DNA of 64,000 bases from Palsa-892 sp035295845 (GTDB lineage: Bacteria > Pseudomonadota > Alphaproteobacteria > Rhizobiales > Xanthobacteraceae), in assembly GCA_035295845.1 (NCBI GenBank), contig DATGIF010000031.1, positions 62,001 to 126,000 on the forward strand, read 5' to 3'. Positions 16,453-24,996 of the stretch are shown here, piece after piece. Below the pieces are notes generated by a model. It was given only the letters and a program-made list of their open reading frames with translations, made no database searches and had not been told where the DNA came from. Both the position numbers and the translations under genes were made by a program. Position 1 is the stretch's first letter; every line of letters begins with the position of its first letter.

Positions 16453-17622
16453 CTAGACCGGCGATTTCACGAGACCAAGTTCGGCTAGGATCGCATCCGT
16501 GTGTTCACCGACCGCGGGAACCGGCTCCATGACGGGCGCCGCGCCCGGAATCGTGATCGCGGGCAGAAAGCTGATTAAATCGCCTTTGGGCGAACCCGCC
16601 TTACGGACGCGGCCGCGCTGACGCAGCTGCGGATGCTGCAGAAAAGCTTCGACTGTATTCATATGCGCGTTGGCGATCGCCGCCTGATCGAGCCGTTGCA
16701 ATACTTCTTCACTGCTCAGTGGCGCGAAATGCCGCTCGATCAGTGTTTGCAGCGCTTCGCGGTTTTCCATGCGTTTCGGGTTGGAAGAAAAACGCGGGTC
16801 GCGCGCGAGCGATGCATCCTCCAGAACCTTGGCGCAAAATACTTCCCACTCGCGCTCGTTCTGGATGCCGAAAAACACGGTGCCGCCATCGCCCGCCCTG
16901 AACGGACCATAAGGCGCAATCGTCGCGTGCCGCGCACCCGTGCGTGAGAGCGGCTTGCCCGCGCCCTCGGTGTAGTAGGCGGGATAGCTCATCCATTCCG
17001 AAATCGCATCGAAGAGCGACACTTCGAACGCCATGCCCTTGCCGCTGCGCTCGCGGTTGAACAGCGCCATCAGCACGCCGTTCAACACATACATGCCGGC
17101 CGCAATGTCGACGACCGCGATTCCGCATTTGGTGGGTTCTTCTTCGGTGCCGTTGACGGACAGAAAGCCCGCCTCGCATTGCACGAGAAGATCATACGCC
17201 TTCTTGTCGCTGTAAGGGCCGCCGCTGCCGTAGCCCGATAGGTCACACGCGATCAGGCGCGGGAAGCGCTTGCAGAGCGTTGCCGCATCGAGGCCGAGGC
17301 GTTTCGCGGCACCGGGCGCGAGGTTCTGTATAAAAACATCGGCGCGCGGAAGCAGCGCTTGCAGAACCTTTTGGCCGTCCGAACTTTTGATGTCGAGCGC
17401 GAGGCTCTCCTTCGAGCGGTTGGTCCACACGAACTGGCTCGACATGCCGTTCATCACGGCGTCGTAGTCGCGGCAAAAATCACCCTTTTCCGGCCGCTCG
17501 ATCTTGATCACACGCGCGCCCCAATCGGCGAGATGGCGGCTCGCGAGCGGCGCGGCGATGGCTTGTTCAAGCGATACGACGGTAATCCCCGACAGCGGCA
17601 AGTTTGCGCGATTGTCTTTCAT
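16453..17622 (-). CDS. CaiB/BaiF class III CoA-transferase
   Basis: A 389-residue class III CoA-transferase. It opens with LPLSGITVVSLEQAIAAPLASRHLADWGARVIKIERP, the standard CoA-binding start, and carries the catalytic Asp in KKAYDLLVQCEAGF and the SGYGSGGPY loop. The C-terminal PAVGEHTDAILAELG is also typical. These enzymes move CoA between acyl-CoA and free acids through an aspartyl-CoA thioester. It is the last gene of a three-gene minus-strand operon (gap 30 bp to the lactonase-like gene), so it probably activates or recycles an acid made by its neighbours. Substrate unknown. Confidence 0.92.
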   Translation of the reverse strand: MKDNRANLPLSGITVVSLEQAIAAPLASRHLADWGARVIKIERPEKGDFCRDYDAVMNGMSSQFVWTNRSKESLALDIKSSDGQKVLQALLPRADVFIQNLAPGAAKRLGLDAATLCKRFPRLIACDLSGYGSGGPYSDKKAYDLLVQCEAGFLSVNGTEEEPTKCGIAVVDIAAGMYVLNGVLMALFNRERSGKGMAFEVSLFDAISEWMSYPAYYTEGAGKPLSRTGARHATIAPYGPFRAGDGGTVFFGIQNEREWEVFCAKVLEDASLARDPRFSSNPKRMENREALQTLIERHFAPLSSEEVLQRLDQAAIANAHMNTVEAFLQHPQLRQRGRVRKAGSPKGDLISFLPAITIPGAAPVMEPVPAVGEHTDAILAELGLVKSPV

Positions 17623-17652
17623 TGCTTCCTCTTTGTCTGGCCCCTCGGCGCC

Positions 17653-18453
17653 TCACGCATTTTCCGCAACGTCAACGCGCGCGATCCAGCCTTTCAGCTC
17701 GGATCGCGGAGCCGGGTAAAGGTCGAGGACCTTTGGATCGTGCCCGGGAATGATGTGATGGATATCGCCCGCAAGCTTCTTCAGCTTCGCGTAGCCCGCG
17801 AGCACGGCCGGGATATCGTAATAGATCGGATATACCCGCCCTTCCGCCACGTGCTGATAGAGATGCGTGGCATCAGAAGCGAGAACCACGGGGCCGCGCC
17901 GGGTATCGACACGAACGCATTGCAGCCCTTTCGAGTGGCCGCCGATCTTGTGCACGGAAATACCCGGCGCGATCCGGCTTTCGCCCTCGTGAAACGTCAC
18001 GCGCCCAGCGAACACCTTGCGGACCATGTCGACGACATCATCGGCCTCGAACGGAATGCGATAATGCGCCTCGCACATGCAGCGGCCCGTCGCATAAGCC
18101 ATCTCGCAATCCTGCAGATGGTACGTTGCTTGCGGAAAGAGTTCGTAATTTCCGCAGTGATCGTAATGAAGGTGGGTGACGATCACGTTCGTAATCTTGT
18201 TCGCATCGATCCCGGCTGCCTGCAGGCCATCGCGGATGGGCCTGGTGATGATGCGGCCGCGCCTGTTGGCCGTGGCCGTGTCGAACCCGGTATCGACGAT
18301 AAAGGCGCCGCTTGCGCCGACGATCGCCCAAACAAAATAGTCGAGCGGCTGCAAGAAATCATGGACGTCGGTGTCGATAAAGTTTTCTTTCGCCGAACGG
18401 TCGTGACGCGCGTAGCGGATCGCATAGATTTCGTGATTTGAGTCTGCGGGCAT
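17653..18453 (-). CDS. metallo-beta-lactamase-fold hydrolase, N-acyl-homoserine lactonase-like
   Basis: A 266-residue MBL-fold enzyme with HLHYDH (94-99), the dinuclear zinc motif, GGHSKG with the third His, an Asp bridge in ASDATHLYQH and the closing His in IIPGHDP. The sequence around FIVDTGFD and the Tyr/His-rich C-terminal part resemble the AttM/AiiA lactonase group. It may open lactones, either quorum signals or, given its neighbours (dehydrogenase, CoA-transferase), a pathway lactone. ATG 18453 is chosen because the frame upstream has no signal or homology-like features. It starts 14 bp after the stop of the dehydrogenase gene. Confidence 0.85.
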   Translation of the reverse strand: MPADSNHEIYAIRYARHDRSAKENFIDTDVHDFLQPLDYFVWAIVGASGAFIVDTGFDTATANRRGRIITRPIRDGLQAAGIDANKITNVIVTHLHYDHCGNYELFPQATYHLQDCEMAYATGRCMCEAHYRIPFEADDVVDMVRKVFAGRVTFHEGESRIAPGISVHKIGGHSKGLQCVRVDTRRGPVVLASDATHLYQHVAEGRVYPIYYDIPAVLAGYAKLKKLAGDIHHIIPGHDPKVLDLYPAPRSELKGWIARVDVAENA

Positions 18454-18467
18454 GCTGGATTCCGCTC

Positions 18468-19361
18468 TTAGGCCTTCAGCGTTTCGATATAGCGGCCGAT
18501 TTCCGTGTGATCGGCCGCTGCGTCGAGCGCCTCCGCGGCGCCGTCCCACAGCTCTGCGCAGGCATCGGCGAACGGCACCGGAACGCCGATTTCGTGGCCG
18601 AGCCTATCGGCCGTGCGCACGTCCTTCGCCATGAGGCGCAGTGGAAACCCCGCATTGAAGCTTCCGGAAATAATGAATTGCTTCAACTTCACTTCCGTCG
18701 TGTTATTGCGGCCGGTTGAGGCATTGAAGATATCGGCCATCAAATTCGGATCGAGGCCGAATTTGCGGCCGATCTCGATCGCCTCGACGGCTGCGATCAG
18801 CCCCGCCGCCGAAACGTAATTATTCAGCGCCTTCATCGTGTGCCCCGAACCGAGCCCGCCGGTGCGGAAGATCGCGCGGCCCATGGCGGCGAGCACGGGT
18901 TCGACGCGGTCGATCGTCGCGGCATCGCCGCCGGCCATGATCGCAAGCGTGCCATCGGCCGCGCGCCTGACGCCGCCGGAGACCGGCGCGTCGATAAACG
19001 CAAAGCCCGCCGCGATAAAGCTCCCGCCGAGCGCGCGCGTGCCAAGCGGCTCTGACGAGCTCATGTCGATCAGGATGCAGCCGGGTTTGAAGCCTTTCCG
19101 CAAAGGCTCTAGCGCTGCTCGCACCGCCTTTCCGTCCGGAAGCAAAGTGATGACGACGTCCGCCGATTTGACGGCTTCAATGCCATTGGCAACGGCCCGC
19201 CCGCCGGCGGCGGAAAATTTCTGGCGGGACGCTTCCGAAATATCGAAGCCGGTCACTTGGAAGCCCGCTTTCGCAAGGCGAAGCGCCATCGGAATGCCCA
19301 TGTTGCCGAGGCCGATCACGGTGACCGGGGCAGGGGGTGTGATCGATTGTCTTGCGCTCAT
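18468..19361 (-). CDS. beta-hydroxyacid dehydrogenase family oxidoreductase (3-hydroxyisobutyrate dehydrogenase-like)
   Basis: A 297-residue NAD(P)-dependent enzyme. It has VTVIGLGNMGIPMALRLAKAG (Rossmann GxGxxG), the substrate-binding block FIDAPVSGGVRRAADGTLAIMAGG, and the catalytic Lys in GSGHTMKALNNYVSAAG. Family reactions interconvert 2- or 3-hydroxyacids and their semialdehydes (3-hydroxyisobutyrate, tartronate semialdehyde). It is the first gene of the minus-strand operon. Start ATG 19361 fits the usual short N-terminal lead. Substrate cannot be decided, but the set of neighbours argues for a catabolic pathway rather than valine breakdown alone. Confidence 0.9.
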   Translation of the reverse strand: MSARQSITPPAPVTVIGLGNMGIPMALRLAKAGFQVTGFDISEASRQKFSAAGGRAVANGIEAVKSADVVITLLPDGKAVRAALEPLRKGFKPGCILIDMSSSEPLGTRALGGSFIAAGFAFIDAPVSGGVRRAADGTLAIMAGGDAATIDRVEPVLAAMGRAIFRTGGLGSGHTMKALNNYVSAAGLIAAVEAIEIGRKFGLDPNLMADIFNASTGRNNTTEVKLKQFIISGSFNAGFPLRLMAKDVRTADRLGHEIGVPVPFADACAELWDGAAEALDAAADHTEIGRYIETLKA

Positions 19362-19700
19362 AGGCGAATCCTGTGCGTTTGAATTCGAAGCGTTTCGATC
19401 GCGCGGACCACAAGGGCGGGCCCTTGAACCCGCCGCATTCCTCGCCGCGATCACGCGCTCACGGATTATTCATGCCATGCCCCGCTTGAAATGCTAGCTT
19501 CACGCCTGAATTTTTCCAAGGACGGCGCATGAAAATCGGCATCATTGGAGCGGACGCGTCGAAACCTTGAAGAGTATTCGCAGCCGGTGAATCGAGTTAA
19601 TGTGTTGATCATGCTGCCAGCCGGGAAAGTTCGGAGTTGCCTCCACAATCGACCTTAAGACCCTTTCCAGAACAACGAAAACTCGTAGCCCGAGCCGGCA
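19362..19700. other. intergenic region with a short Rossmann-like ORF remnant
   Basis: A 339-bp region between divergent genes that should hold both promoters. It contains ATG 19529 followed by 13 codons reading MKIGIIGADASKP and a TGA (19568-19570), which looks like the first beta strand and glycine loop of an NAD(P)-binding protein cut short. No full gene can be built from what follows. Nothing else is recognised. Confidence 0.4.
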
Positions 19701-20312
19701 ATGGACATTGTTTCAACCATCGTTGAGTGGACCAACCAGCACCTGGAGTTCGCCTACGCCAGCGTTTTTCTCATGGCGCTTCTCGAGTCGGTACCGTTCT
19801 TGGGCGGATTCGTGCCCGGCTCCGCCGCGATCGTCGGCATCAGCACGCTCGCCGTCGCCGGCGCGGTGCGGCCCTGGGCCATCATTGTCGTTGCTATGAT
19901 CGGCGCGATCATGGGAGACGGCTTGTCTTATTGGCTCGGATACCGCTATGGCGGAACGATCCGGGGCATCTGGCCACTCAGTCGCGAACCCGAGCTGATC
20001 GCTCGCAGCGAAGCCTTCTTTCATAGATACGGCAGGATCAGCGTTTTTTTCGCGCGCTTTGTACCGCCGGTACGGGCGCTCATTCCGGTTGTAGCCGGTG
20101 TCTTGCAAATGCCGCCGCATGCATTCGTGGCCGCCAATGCGGCGGCGGCCTTCGGCTGGTCGCTCGTGCACGTGCTTCTCGGCTTGGCGATCGGCAACTC
20201 GCTCACATTTTTCGAAGGCCACCCGGAACGCGGCACGGTCGTTTTCGTTCTGGTTTTGGCGGGCTTCGGAATTTTAACCTGGGCGGTGAGCCGGTTTTTT
20301 CGCCGTGCGTAA
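19701..20312 (+). CDS. DedA family membrane protein
   Basis: A 203-residue integral membrane protein with the DedA pattern: LESVPFLGGFVPGSAAIVGISTLA near the N-terminus, GAIMGDGLSYWLGYRYG (G-D-x3-Y-x2-G motif), RISVFFARFVPPVRALIPVVAGVLQM (the F-x-R-F/P-x-R-x3-P-x-x-AG hallmark), and NAAAAFGWSLVHVLLGLAIG. DedA proteins are linked to undecaprenyl-phosphate or phospholipid flipping and to maintaining the proton-motive force. Four to five helices are visible. It stands alone on the plus strand; the next gene cluster converges on it. Confidence 0.92.
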   Translation: MDIVSTIVEWTNQHLEFAYASVFLMALLESVPFLGGFVPGSAAIVGISTLAVAGAVRPWAIIVVAMIGAIMGDGLSYWLGYRYGGTIRGIWPLSREPELIARSEAFFHRYGRISVFFARFVPPVRALIPVVAGVLQMPPHAFVAANAAAAFGWSLVHVLLGLAIGNSLTFFEGHPERGTVVFVLVLAGFGILTWAVSRFFRRA

Positions 20313-20404
20313 AATTCGCGCCGCGCGTCGCCGTTTCTAAATTGACGTTGTTTGCGCAGTCGAGCGGCGGCCGCTGGTGAGCTAGGGGAAGTTGTGCGGG
20401 CGAA

Positions 20405-21508
20405 TTACTGCGCGGTTTGCAGATCGGTTCGGACCGCCACCAATAAATTGGATTGGTCGGCCTGCCAGCGGTAGCCGATTCCGAAGTCGAGCGGGTTCGG
20501 CGACTGCTTTTGATAAATTTCTTTCAGCTTGGGCTGGTAGCGATCGGCAAAAATGCTGATCGGGCCGAGGTAACGTCCGAAGGCGGACAGCTTCCAGCGC
20601 GCGGGGTCAAATTGCGCGGCCGGAATGCCGGTATCGTCCTGCAAGATGGTCGAGCTGTGGGTGAGCAGGAAATCGCGGACCCCGGAAAAATTGCCGCTAT
20701 GCAGAAGGTATGACGCACTCTTGACGAGGCTGTCGCCGACGCCGAGGCCATCGCAGAACTTCGCAAAGCCGCCGCGCTTGAAGGTGTCGTCGCTGAGATC
20801 GCCGCTGAAATAGTAGAGCGTTTTGTGACGCTCCCCATCGGTAAAGGCGATTTTCACGCCGTGCACTGCGCTCTTGGTGCCTTGCCCGTCGCCCGGGTGC
20901 ACTTCGCCCTTGTCGTCGAGGTTGATGAGCTCCACGCTCTCGATCGTTTTTCCCGAGCGGGCGAGAAATACATAGAGCACCGGCAACGTTCCGCTCAGCC
21001 GGGTGGAATTGAGCGCGGTTCTCATCTCGTGGGTGATGAAATAACCCACGCTTAAAATGGATCCGAGCGAGCCGCGAAAATTGGAAAGGATTGACGGCAT
21101 CGAGCCGCGCGGAAGCGACGTCAGATCCGGAACCGTGCCGACGGGCTCAAGGCCGCTCAGCACGTAAGTGTTCGCATTGCCGAAGAAGGCGTTGGCGTAA
21201 AGAAAATCGGGGCCGCCGAACATGTAAAACAGGGTAGGCCGCGGATTGGTGAGGTGCTCGCTCGACCATTTCCGTATTTTCGACAGCTGGCGCGTCTCCA
21301 CCTTGTCGAAGGCCGAATTCATGTAATTCGCGTGCTGATCCCAGTCCCGCTCATGGGCGAACGGAACGAGCGGCGAGCCTTCGGATGGCTGCAGGCCGGC
21401 GAGGAATCGCGCGGTATCATTGGGCGTCGCGCTCTCGGCGCTACGCGCGATACCGGCGGCGAGGACGGCCCAGGCCGCGAAAAGAACGACAAATGTCCGG
21501 CGGATCAT
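20405..21508 (-). CDS. exported protein of unknown function, coupled to permease gene
   Basis: A 367-residue protein with a signal peptide (MIRRTFVVLFAAWAVLAAGIARS, cleavage near AESA). The mature part reads RFLAGLQPSEGSPLVPFA, WDQHANYMNSAFDKVETRQLSKIRKW and PTLFYMFGGPDFLYANAFFGN, with a later DKGEVHPGDGQGTKSAVHGVKI. The family is found in Alphaproteobacteria as a conserved exported protein, but I know no activity. Its ATG overlaps the stop of the permease gene by four bases (21505-21508), so translation is coupled. The periplasmic protein may serve the transporter (inference). Confidence 0.75.
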   Translation of the reverse strand: MIRRTFVVLFAAWAVLAAGIARSAESATPNDTARFLAGLQPSEGSPLVPFAHERDWDQHANYMNSAFDKVETRQLSKIRKWSSEHLTNPRPTLFYMFGGPDFLYANAFFGNANTYVLSGLEPVGTVPDLTSLPRGSMPSILSNFRGSLGSILSVGYFITHEMRTALNSTRLSGTLPVLYVFLARSGKTIESVELINLDDKGEVHPGDGQGTKSAVHGVKIAFTDGERHKTLYYFSGDLSDDTFKRGGFAKFCDGLGVGDSLVKSASYLLHSGNFSGVRDFLLTHSSTILQDDTGIPAAQFDPARWKLSAFGRYLGPISIFADRYQPKLKEIYQKQSPNPLDFGIGYRWQADQSNLLVAVRTDLQTAQ

Positions 21509-22902
21509 TTCTGGACGGTCACGCTTCGCACAGCGGGTACGGGGATGGGCGCGCCGGATACGGCGTCTCGCGGCGTAAAGGTCAGGGAAAATCGATAGAT
21601 CACGAGTCCCAGAAGCATCATAGCGAAACCCGCGAGCGACTGCATCGGCCGGTTGGTGACGAGGTAGTACATAATAAAGGCGTTGACCGCCAGAAAAATG
21701 ATCGGCGTAAACGGATATCCCCAGGCGCGATAGCTGCGCGGAAGTTCCGGATGCGTATAGCGGAGCTTGATCAGACCAAGCACGGTGAGAAACGAGCACA
21801 GCGTCAGGCTAAATTGGATGAAATCGAGGACGGCTTCGAAGCTCTGGGTCAAGAGCAGCAAGCTCGCGGCGCAAAGCTGGAAGAGAATCGCCATTGCCGG
21901 CGCATCATTCTTCGATTTGCGCGAGAAAAACCGGAGCATGTGAAAATCTTCGCCCATGGTCATCGTCACCCGCGGCCCGATCCACATCATGGCGCTGATC
22001 GACGAGATCAACCCGAAGCAAATCAAGCCGCCGACAATATGGCCGCCCATGGCGCCGAAAATATGCTTGCCCGCGATCTGCGCGACGTCGAGCTGGCCAG
22101 CCATCTCCGCGATGGGAGTCGTGAAGAGGAAGGCGGCATTCATCGCCACGTAGAGCAATGCGACGATCAGGGTTCCCGCGAACAATGAGCGCGGCAGCGT
22201 CCGGCCCGGATCCGTGATTTCTCCGATGATGTAGGTCGCCGCGTTCCAGCCCGAATAGGAATACATCACGAAGACGAGGCTGATGGCGAAGGGGGCGCTG
22301 ACGATGTGCTTCAAATCGACCGCGCTCGGCGCGAAGGAAATCGGCTCGGCCTTGCCAAGCGCGAATCCGGCGACGATGAATGCGACGATCAGCGCGAGCT
22401 TGATGATCGTGGAAGCGATTTGAAATTTACTGCCCGGGCGAATTCCCCACATATGGACGAGCGAGACGAGCCACGTCACGATCAATCCGAGCGCAAGCGG
22501 CGACGCCTCTGGAACGATTGACTTGAAGTATTGTCCGAACGCCATCGCCGCGAGCGCGACAGGGGCGGCGAAGCCGACCGTCGCCGACAACCAGCCGGCG
22601 AGAAAGCCGACCGCGGGGTGATAGGACCGCGCGAGGAAATTGTATTCGCCGCTCGAGCGGGGAAACATCGCGGCGAGCTCGGCGTAACAGAAGGCGCCGC
22701 AAAACGCGACGACGCCGCCCACGACCCAAAGCAGCAATAGCGAGAAACCGGAGGTAATGTCCTTGACCTGAAAGCCAAGGCTCGTGAACACGCCAACGCC
22801 GATCATGTCGGCGACCACGATCGTGGTCGCCGTCAGTGTCGACACTTTGGCGGCTCTGGAAGCTGCGCTGGCCGCGAGTTTTTCAAACACTGTCGTACCC
22901 AA
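21505..22902 (-). CDS. APC family amino acid permease
   Basis: A 465-residue transporter with about 12 helices. Helix 1 has the unwound binding motif MIGVGVFTSLGFQV (consensus GxGIF), helix 3 region FCYAELAAMFPRSSGEYNFLARSYHPAVGFLAGW is typical of the amino acid-polyamine-organocation superfamily, and helix 6 has YSYSGWNAATYIIGEI. The C-terminal part contains PRSYRAWGYPFTPIIFL, as in the LAT/CAT-like group. It imports or exchanges amino acids at the inner membrane; the substrate is not evident. It is the first gene of a two-gene operon with an exported protein. Confidence 0.9.
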   Translation of the reverse strand: MGTTVFEKLAASAASRAAKVSTLTATTIVVADMIGVGVFTSLGFQVKDITSGFSLLLLWVVGGVVAFCGAFCYAELAAMFPRSSGEYNFLARSYHPAVGFLAGWLSATVGFAAPVALAAMAFGQYFKSIVPEASPLALGLIVTWLVSLVHMWGIRPGSKFQIASTIIKLALIVAFIVAGFALGKAEPISFAPSAVDLKHIVSAPFAISLVFVMYSYSGWNAATYIIGEITDPGRTLPRSLFAGTLIVALLYVAMNAAFLFTTPIAEMAGQLDVAQIAGKHIFGAMGGHIVGGLICFGLISSISAMMWIGPRVTMTMGEDFHMLRFFSRKSKNDAPAMAILFQLCAASLLLLTQSFEAVLDFIQFSLTLCSFLTVLGLIKLRYTHPELPRSYRAWGYPFTPIIFLAVNAFIMYYLVTNRPMQSLAGFAMMLLGLVIYRFSLTFTPRDAVSGAPIPVPAVRSVTVQK

Positions 22903-23076
22903 CCCCGTTTGGCATAGTTAATACGCGAGCGGCGCTGATTTTCAACTAACATTTTCGCCAAAAAATAGTCTTAATTAATTGGAAACCAATGAAAATTAGC
23001 TTTTTGAGTCCAGCGGCAGCCTTTCCCGGATCGCGGCCGTGTAGTGCGTAGGGCGGCCGGGACAGAACTGTTGTGC

Positions 23077-24231
23077 ATGCGGGGACGACGCAAAAAATAT
23101 TTGGGGCGGTCTTCGGCAATTGGGGTGGCAGCGATCGCGCTGGCGTCCTGCGCCCTCACGCCGCTGCCTCCCGATACGACCGCTTCAACGGGGAAGTCGG
23201 CTTCGCAACGCACCGTGCGCGGCGTCGATGAGCGCGGCGGCATTTCGGTGGTTGAGAAGACCACGCCCTCCCGCAAGGTCGTGCCGGCGCCGATACGCGA
23301 GGCCTCGCTTTATCCCACGGCAATTCCGGTCCGTACCGAGGTTGTCCGGCGCGACAGCTTCTACACAATCAAGCAGCCGATTACGAAGCTCGTGAGTTTC
23401 GAAACCGCGCCGTTTCCCTATGACGGCGTGGATCCGGCGACCAACGCGCCTTTCCTGAACGTTTCCGAGGGCGGCCGTCAGGGGCACCGGACGTACCGCG
23501 GCACCGTCTATTGGAAGAACGAAACCTATAATGATCGCCGCGTTCTTCTCCACATTCCGAAAGGATTTGAAATCAACAAGCCGGCCGTGGCCGTCCTGTT
23601 TTTCCACGGCCACCGGGCCAATCTCGAGCGCGACGTGCGCGACCGGCAGTTGGTTCCGGCGCAGGTTTCCGCGTCCAAGATCAACGCCGTTCTGATCGCA
23701 CCACAATTCGCGACCAATGCCTCGGATTCGAGCGCCGGCCATTTTTGGGAGCCGGGCGCCTGCGGCAAGTTCTACCAGGAAGCGGCCAAGCAGCTCGCCG
23801 CGCTCTATGGCGACCCAGGAAGCGAACAAATCTTCGCCAGGATGCCGATCGTGGTCGTTGCCTATAGCGGCGGTTTTCTGCCCGCCGCCTCCTGCCTGCA
23901 CCACGGATCATTCAAGACCGAAGTGCGCGGCGTGATCCTGTTCGACGCGCTTTACGGCGAGATCGACACGTTCGCGAGCTGGATCAAGGACAACCGGTCG
24001 GCGTTTTTCCTCAGCGCCTACACGAATTCCACGAAATCGCAGAATCTTACGCTCGCGCATATGCTCTCCGAGCGGGATATTCCCACGCGCATGTCCATCA
24101 GCCGCTATCCGCGCAGGGGCGACGTGATGTTCGTCTCGGCGGATACCGAACACGAAAATTATTTGACGCAGGCCTGGGTGGAAGAGCCGCTCAAGGATAC
24201 GCTTGCGAAACTCACCGAATATCGCCGTTGA
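23077..24231 (+). CDS. alpha/beta-hydrolase-fold lipoprotein, hypothetical
   Basis: A 384-residue protein with an N-terminal lipobox-like sequence (GVAAIALASC, Cys near residue 25) and a Pro/Ser/Thr-rich linker up to ~residue 120. The C-terminal domain looks like an alpha/beta hydrolase: AVLFFHGHRANLERDVRD (oxyanion HG), IVVVAYSGGFLPAASC with a nucleophile-like Ser in AYSGG, VILFDALYG for the acid, and a late His in ADTEHENYL. So it may be an exported esterase or peptidase. The start at ATG 23077 gives a normal lipoprotein signal; the frame opens at GTG 23044. It is divergent from the permease operon. Confidence 0.7.
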   Translation: MRGRRKKYLGRSSAIGVAAIALASCALTPLPPDTTASTGKSASQRTVRGVDERGGISVVEKTTPSRKVVPAPIREASLYPTAIPVRTEVVRRDSFYTIKQPITKLVSFETAPFPYDGVDPATNAPFLNVSEGGRQGHRTYRGTVYWKNETYNDRRVLLHIPKGFEINKPAVAVLFFHGHRANLERDVRDRQLVPAQVSASKINAVLIAPQFATNASDSSAGHFWEPGACGKFYQEAAKQLAALYGDPGSEQIFARMPIVVVAYSGGFLPAASCLHHGSFKTEVRGVILFDALYGEIDTFASWIKDNRSAFFLSAYTNSTKSQNLTLAHMLSERDIPTRMSISRYPRRGDVMFVSADTEHENYLTQAWVEEPLKDTLAKLTEYRR

Positions 24232-24247
24232 TCCCGAATGCGGACAA

Positions 24248-24940
24248 TCAATGCGTCTGCGTTCCGCCGCTCGCGAATCTTTCAGCAACGGCCTGCAGCC
24301 TGTCCGCCATCCGCACAAGGTCGGCTAACGACTTCGCCTGCATTTTCTGCATGACATGACCGCGGTGGACTTTCACCGTGACCACGCTGAGCTTGAGTTC
24401 GGCCGCGGCCTCCTTGTTTGACCGGCCGGCGGTGATGCAGGCCATGACTTCTCGTTCACGCGGCGTCAAAGATTCATAGCGTTTCCGCAATTCGCTGTTC
24501 CGCGAGAGTTCCTCCCGCCGGGCGCGGTCTTGGCGAATTCCCAATGCCACCGCGTCGAGCAGCTCCTGGTCTCTGAACGGCTTGGTCAGGAATTCTATCG
24601 CCCCGGCTTTGAATGCCCGCGCCGACATCGGAATGTCGCCATGGCCGGTGATAAAAATCACCGGCAGATGAATTCCTGATTTGATGAGATCGCGCTGGAA
24701 GTCGAGCCCGCTCCGCCCGGGCAGCCTCACATCGAGCACAATGCAGCCGGGGGCGTCGGGCCGTTCGGCATCGAGGAATTCCTGCGCCGATCCGAAAAAT
24801 CCCACTTTAAACGCCACCGAGCGAAAAAGGCTGTCGAGCGCCTCCCGAACGGAGGGATCGTCATCGATGACAAAGACGACAGGCCGTTCCTCGTGCGCGG
24901 AACTTCCCCGGCTGGATATGGAAGACGAGACAGCAGACAT
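24248..24940 (-). CDS. FixJ/NodW-type response regulator with LuxR-type HTH
   Basis: A 230-residue regulator. The receiver has VVFVIDDDPSVREAL (acidic pocket), phosphoacceptor Asp70 in CIVLDVRLPGRSG, and the switch residues ITGHGD (Thr) and LTKPF (Lys). The C-terminal DNA-binding domain has LTPREREVMACITAGRSNKEAAAELKLSVVTVKVHRGHVMQKM, a standard LuxR helix-turn-helix. It follows the sensor kinase gene by 56 bp on the same strand, so they form a cognate pair. All key residues are present. Targets are unknown; see the palindrome at 26553-26570 upstream of the porin. Confidence 0.92.
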   Translation of the reverse strand: MSAVSSSISSRGSSAHEERPVVFVIDDDPSVREALDSLFRSVAFKVGFFGSAQEFLDAERPDAPGCIVLDVRLPGRSGLDFQRDLIKSGIHLPVIFITGHGDIPMSARAFKAGAIEFLTKPFRDQELLDAVALGIRQDRARREELSRNSELRKRYESLTPREREVMACITAGRSNKEAAAELKLSVVTVKVHRGHVMQKMQAKSLADLVRMADRLQAVAERFASGGTQTH

Positions 24941-24996
24941 GATTGTTTACTCCACCATTAGAATGGCTGAAAGGAAAGCCCTGATTTCCTGCCGCA

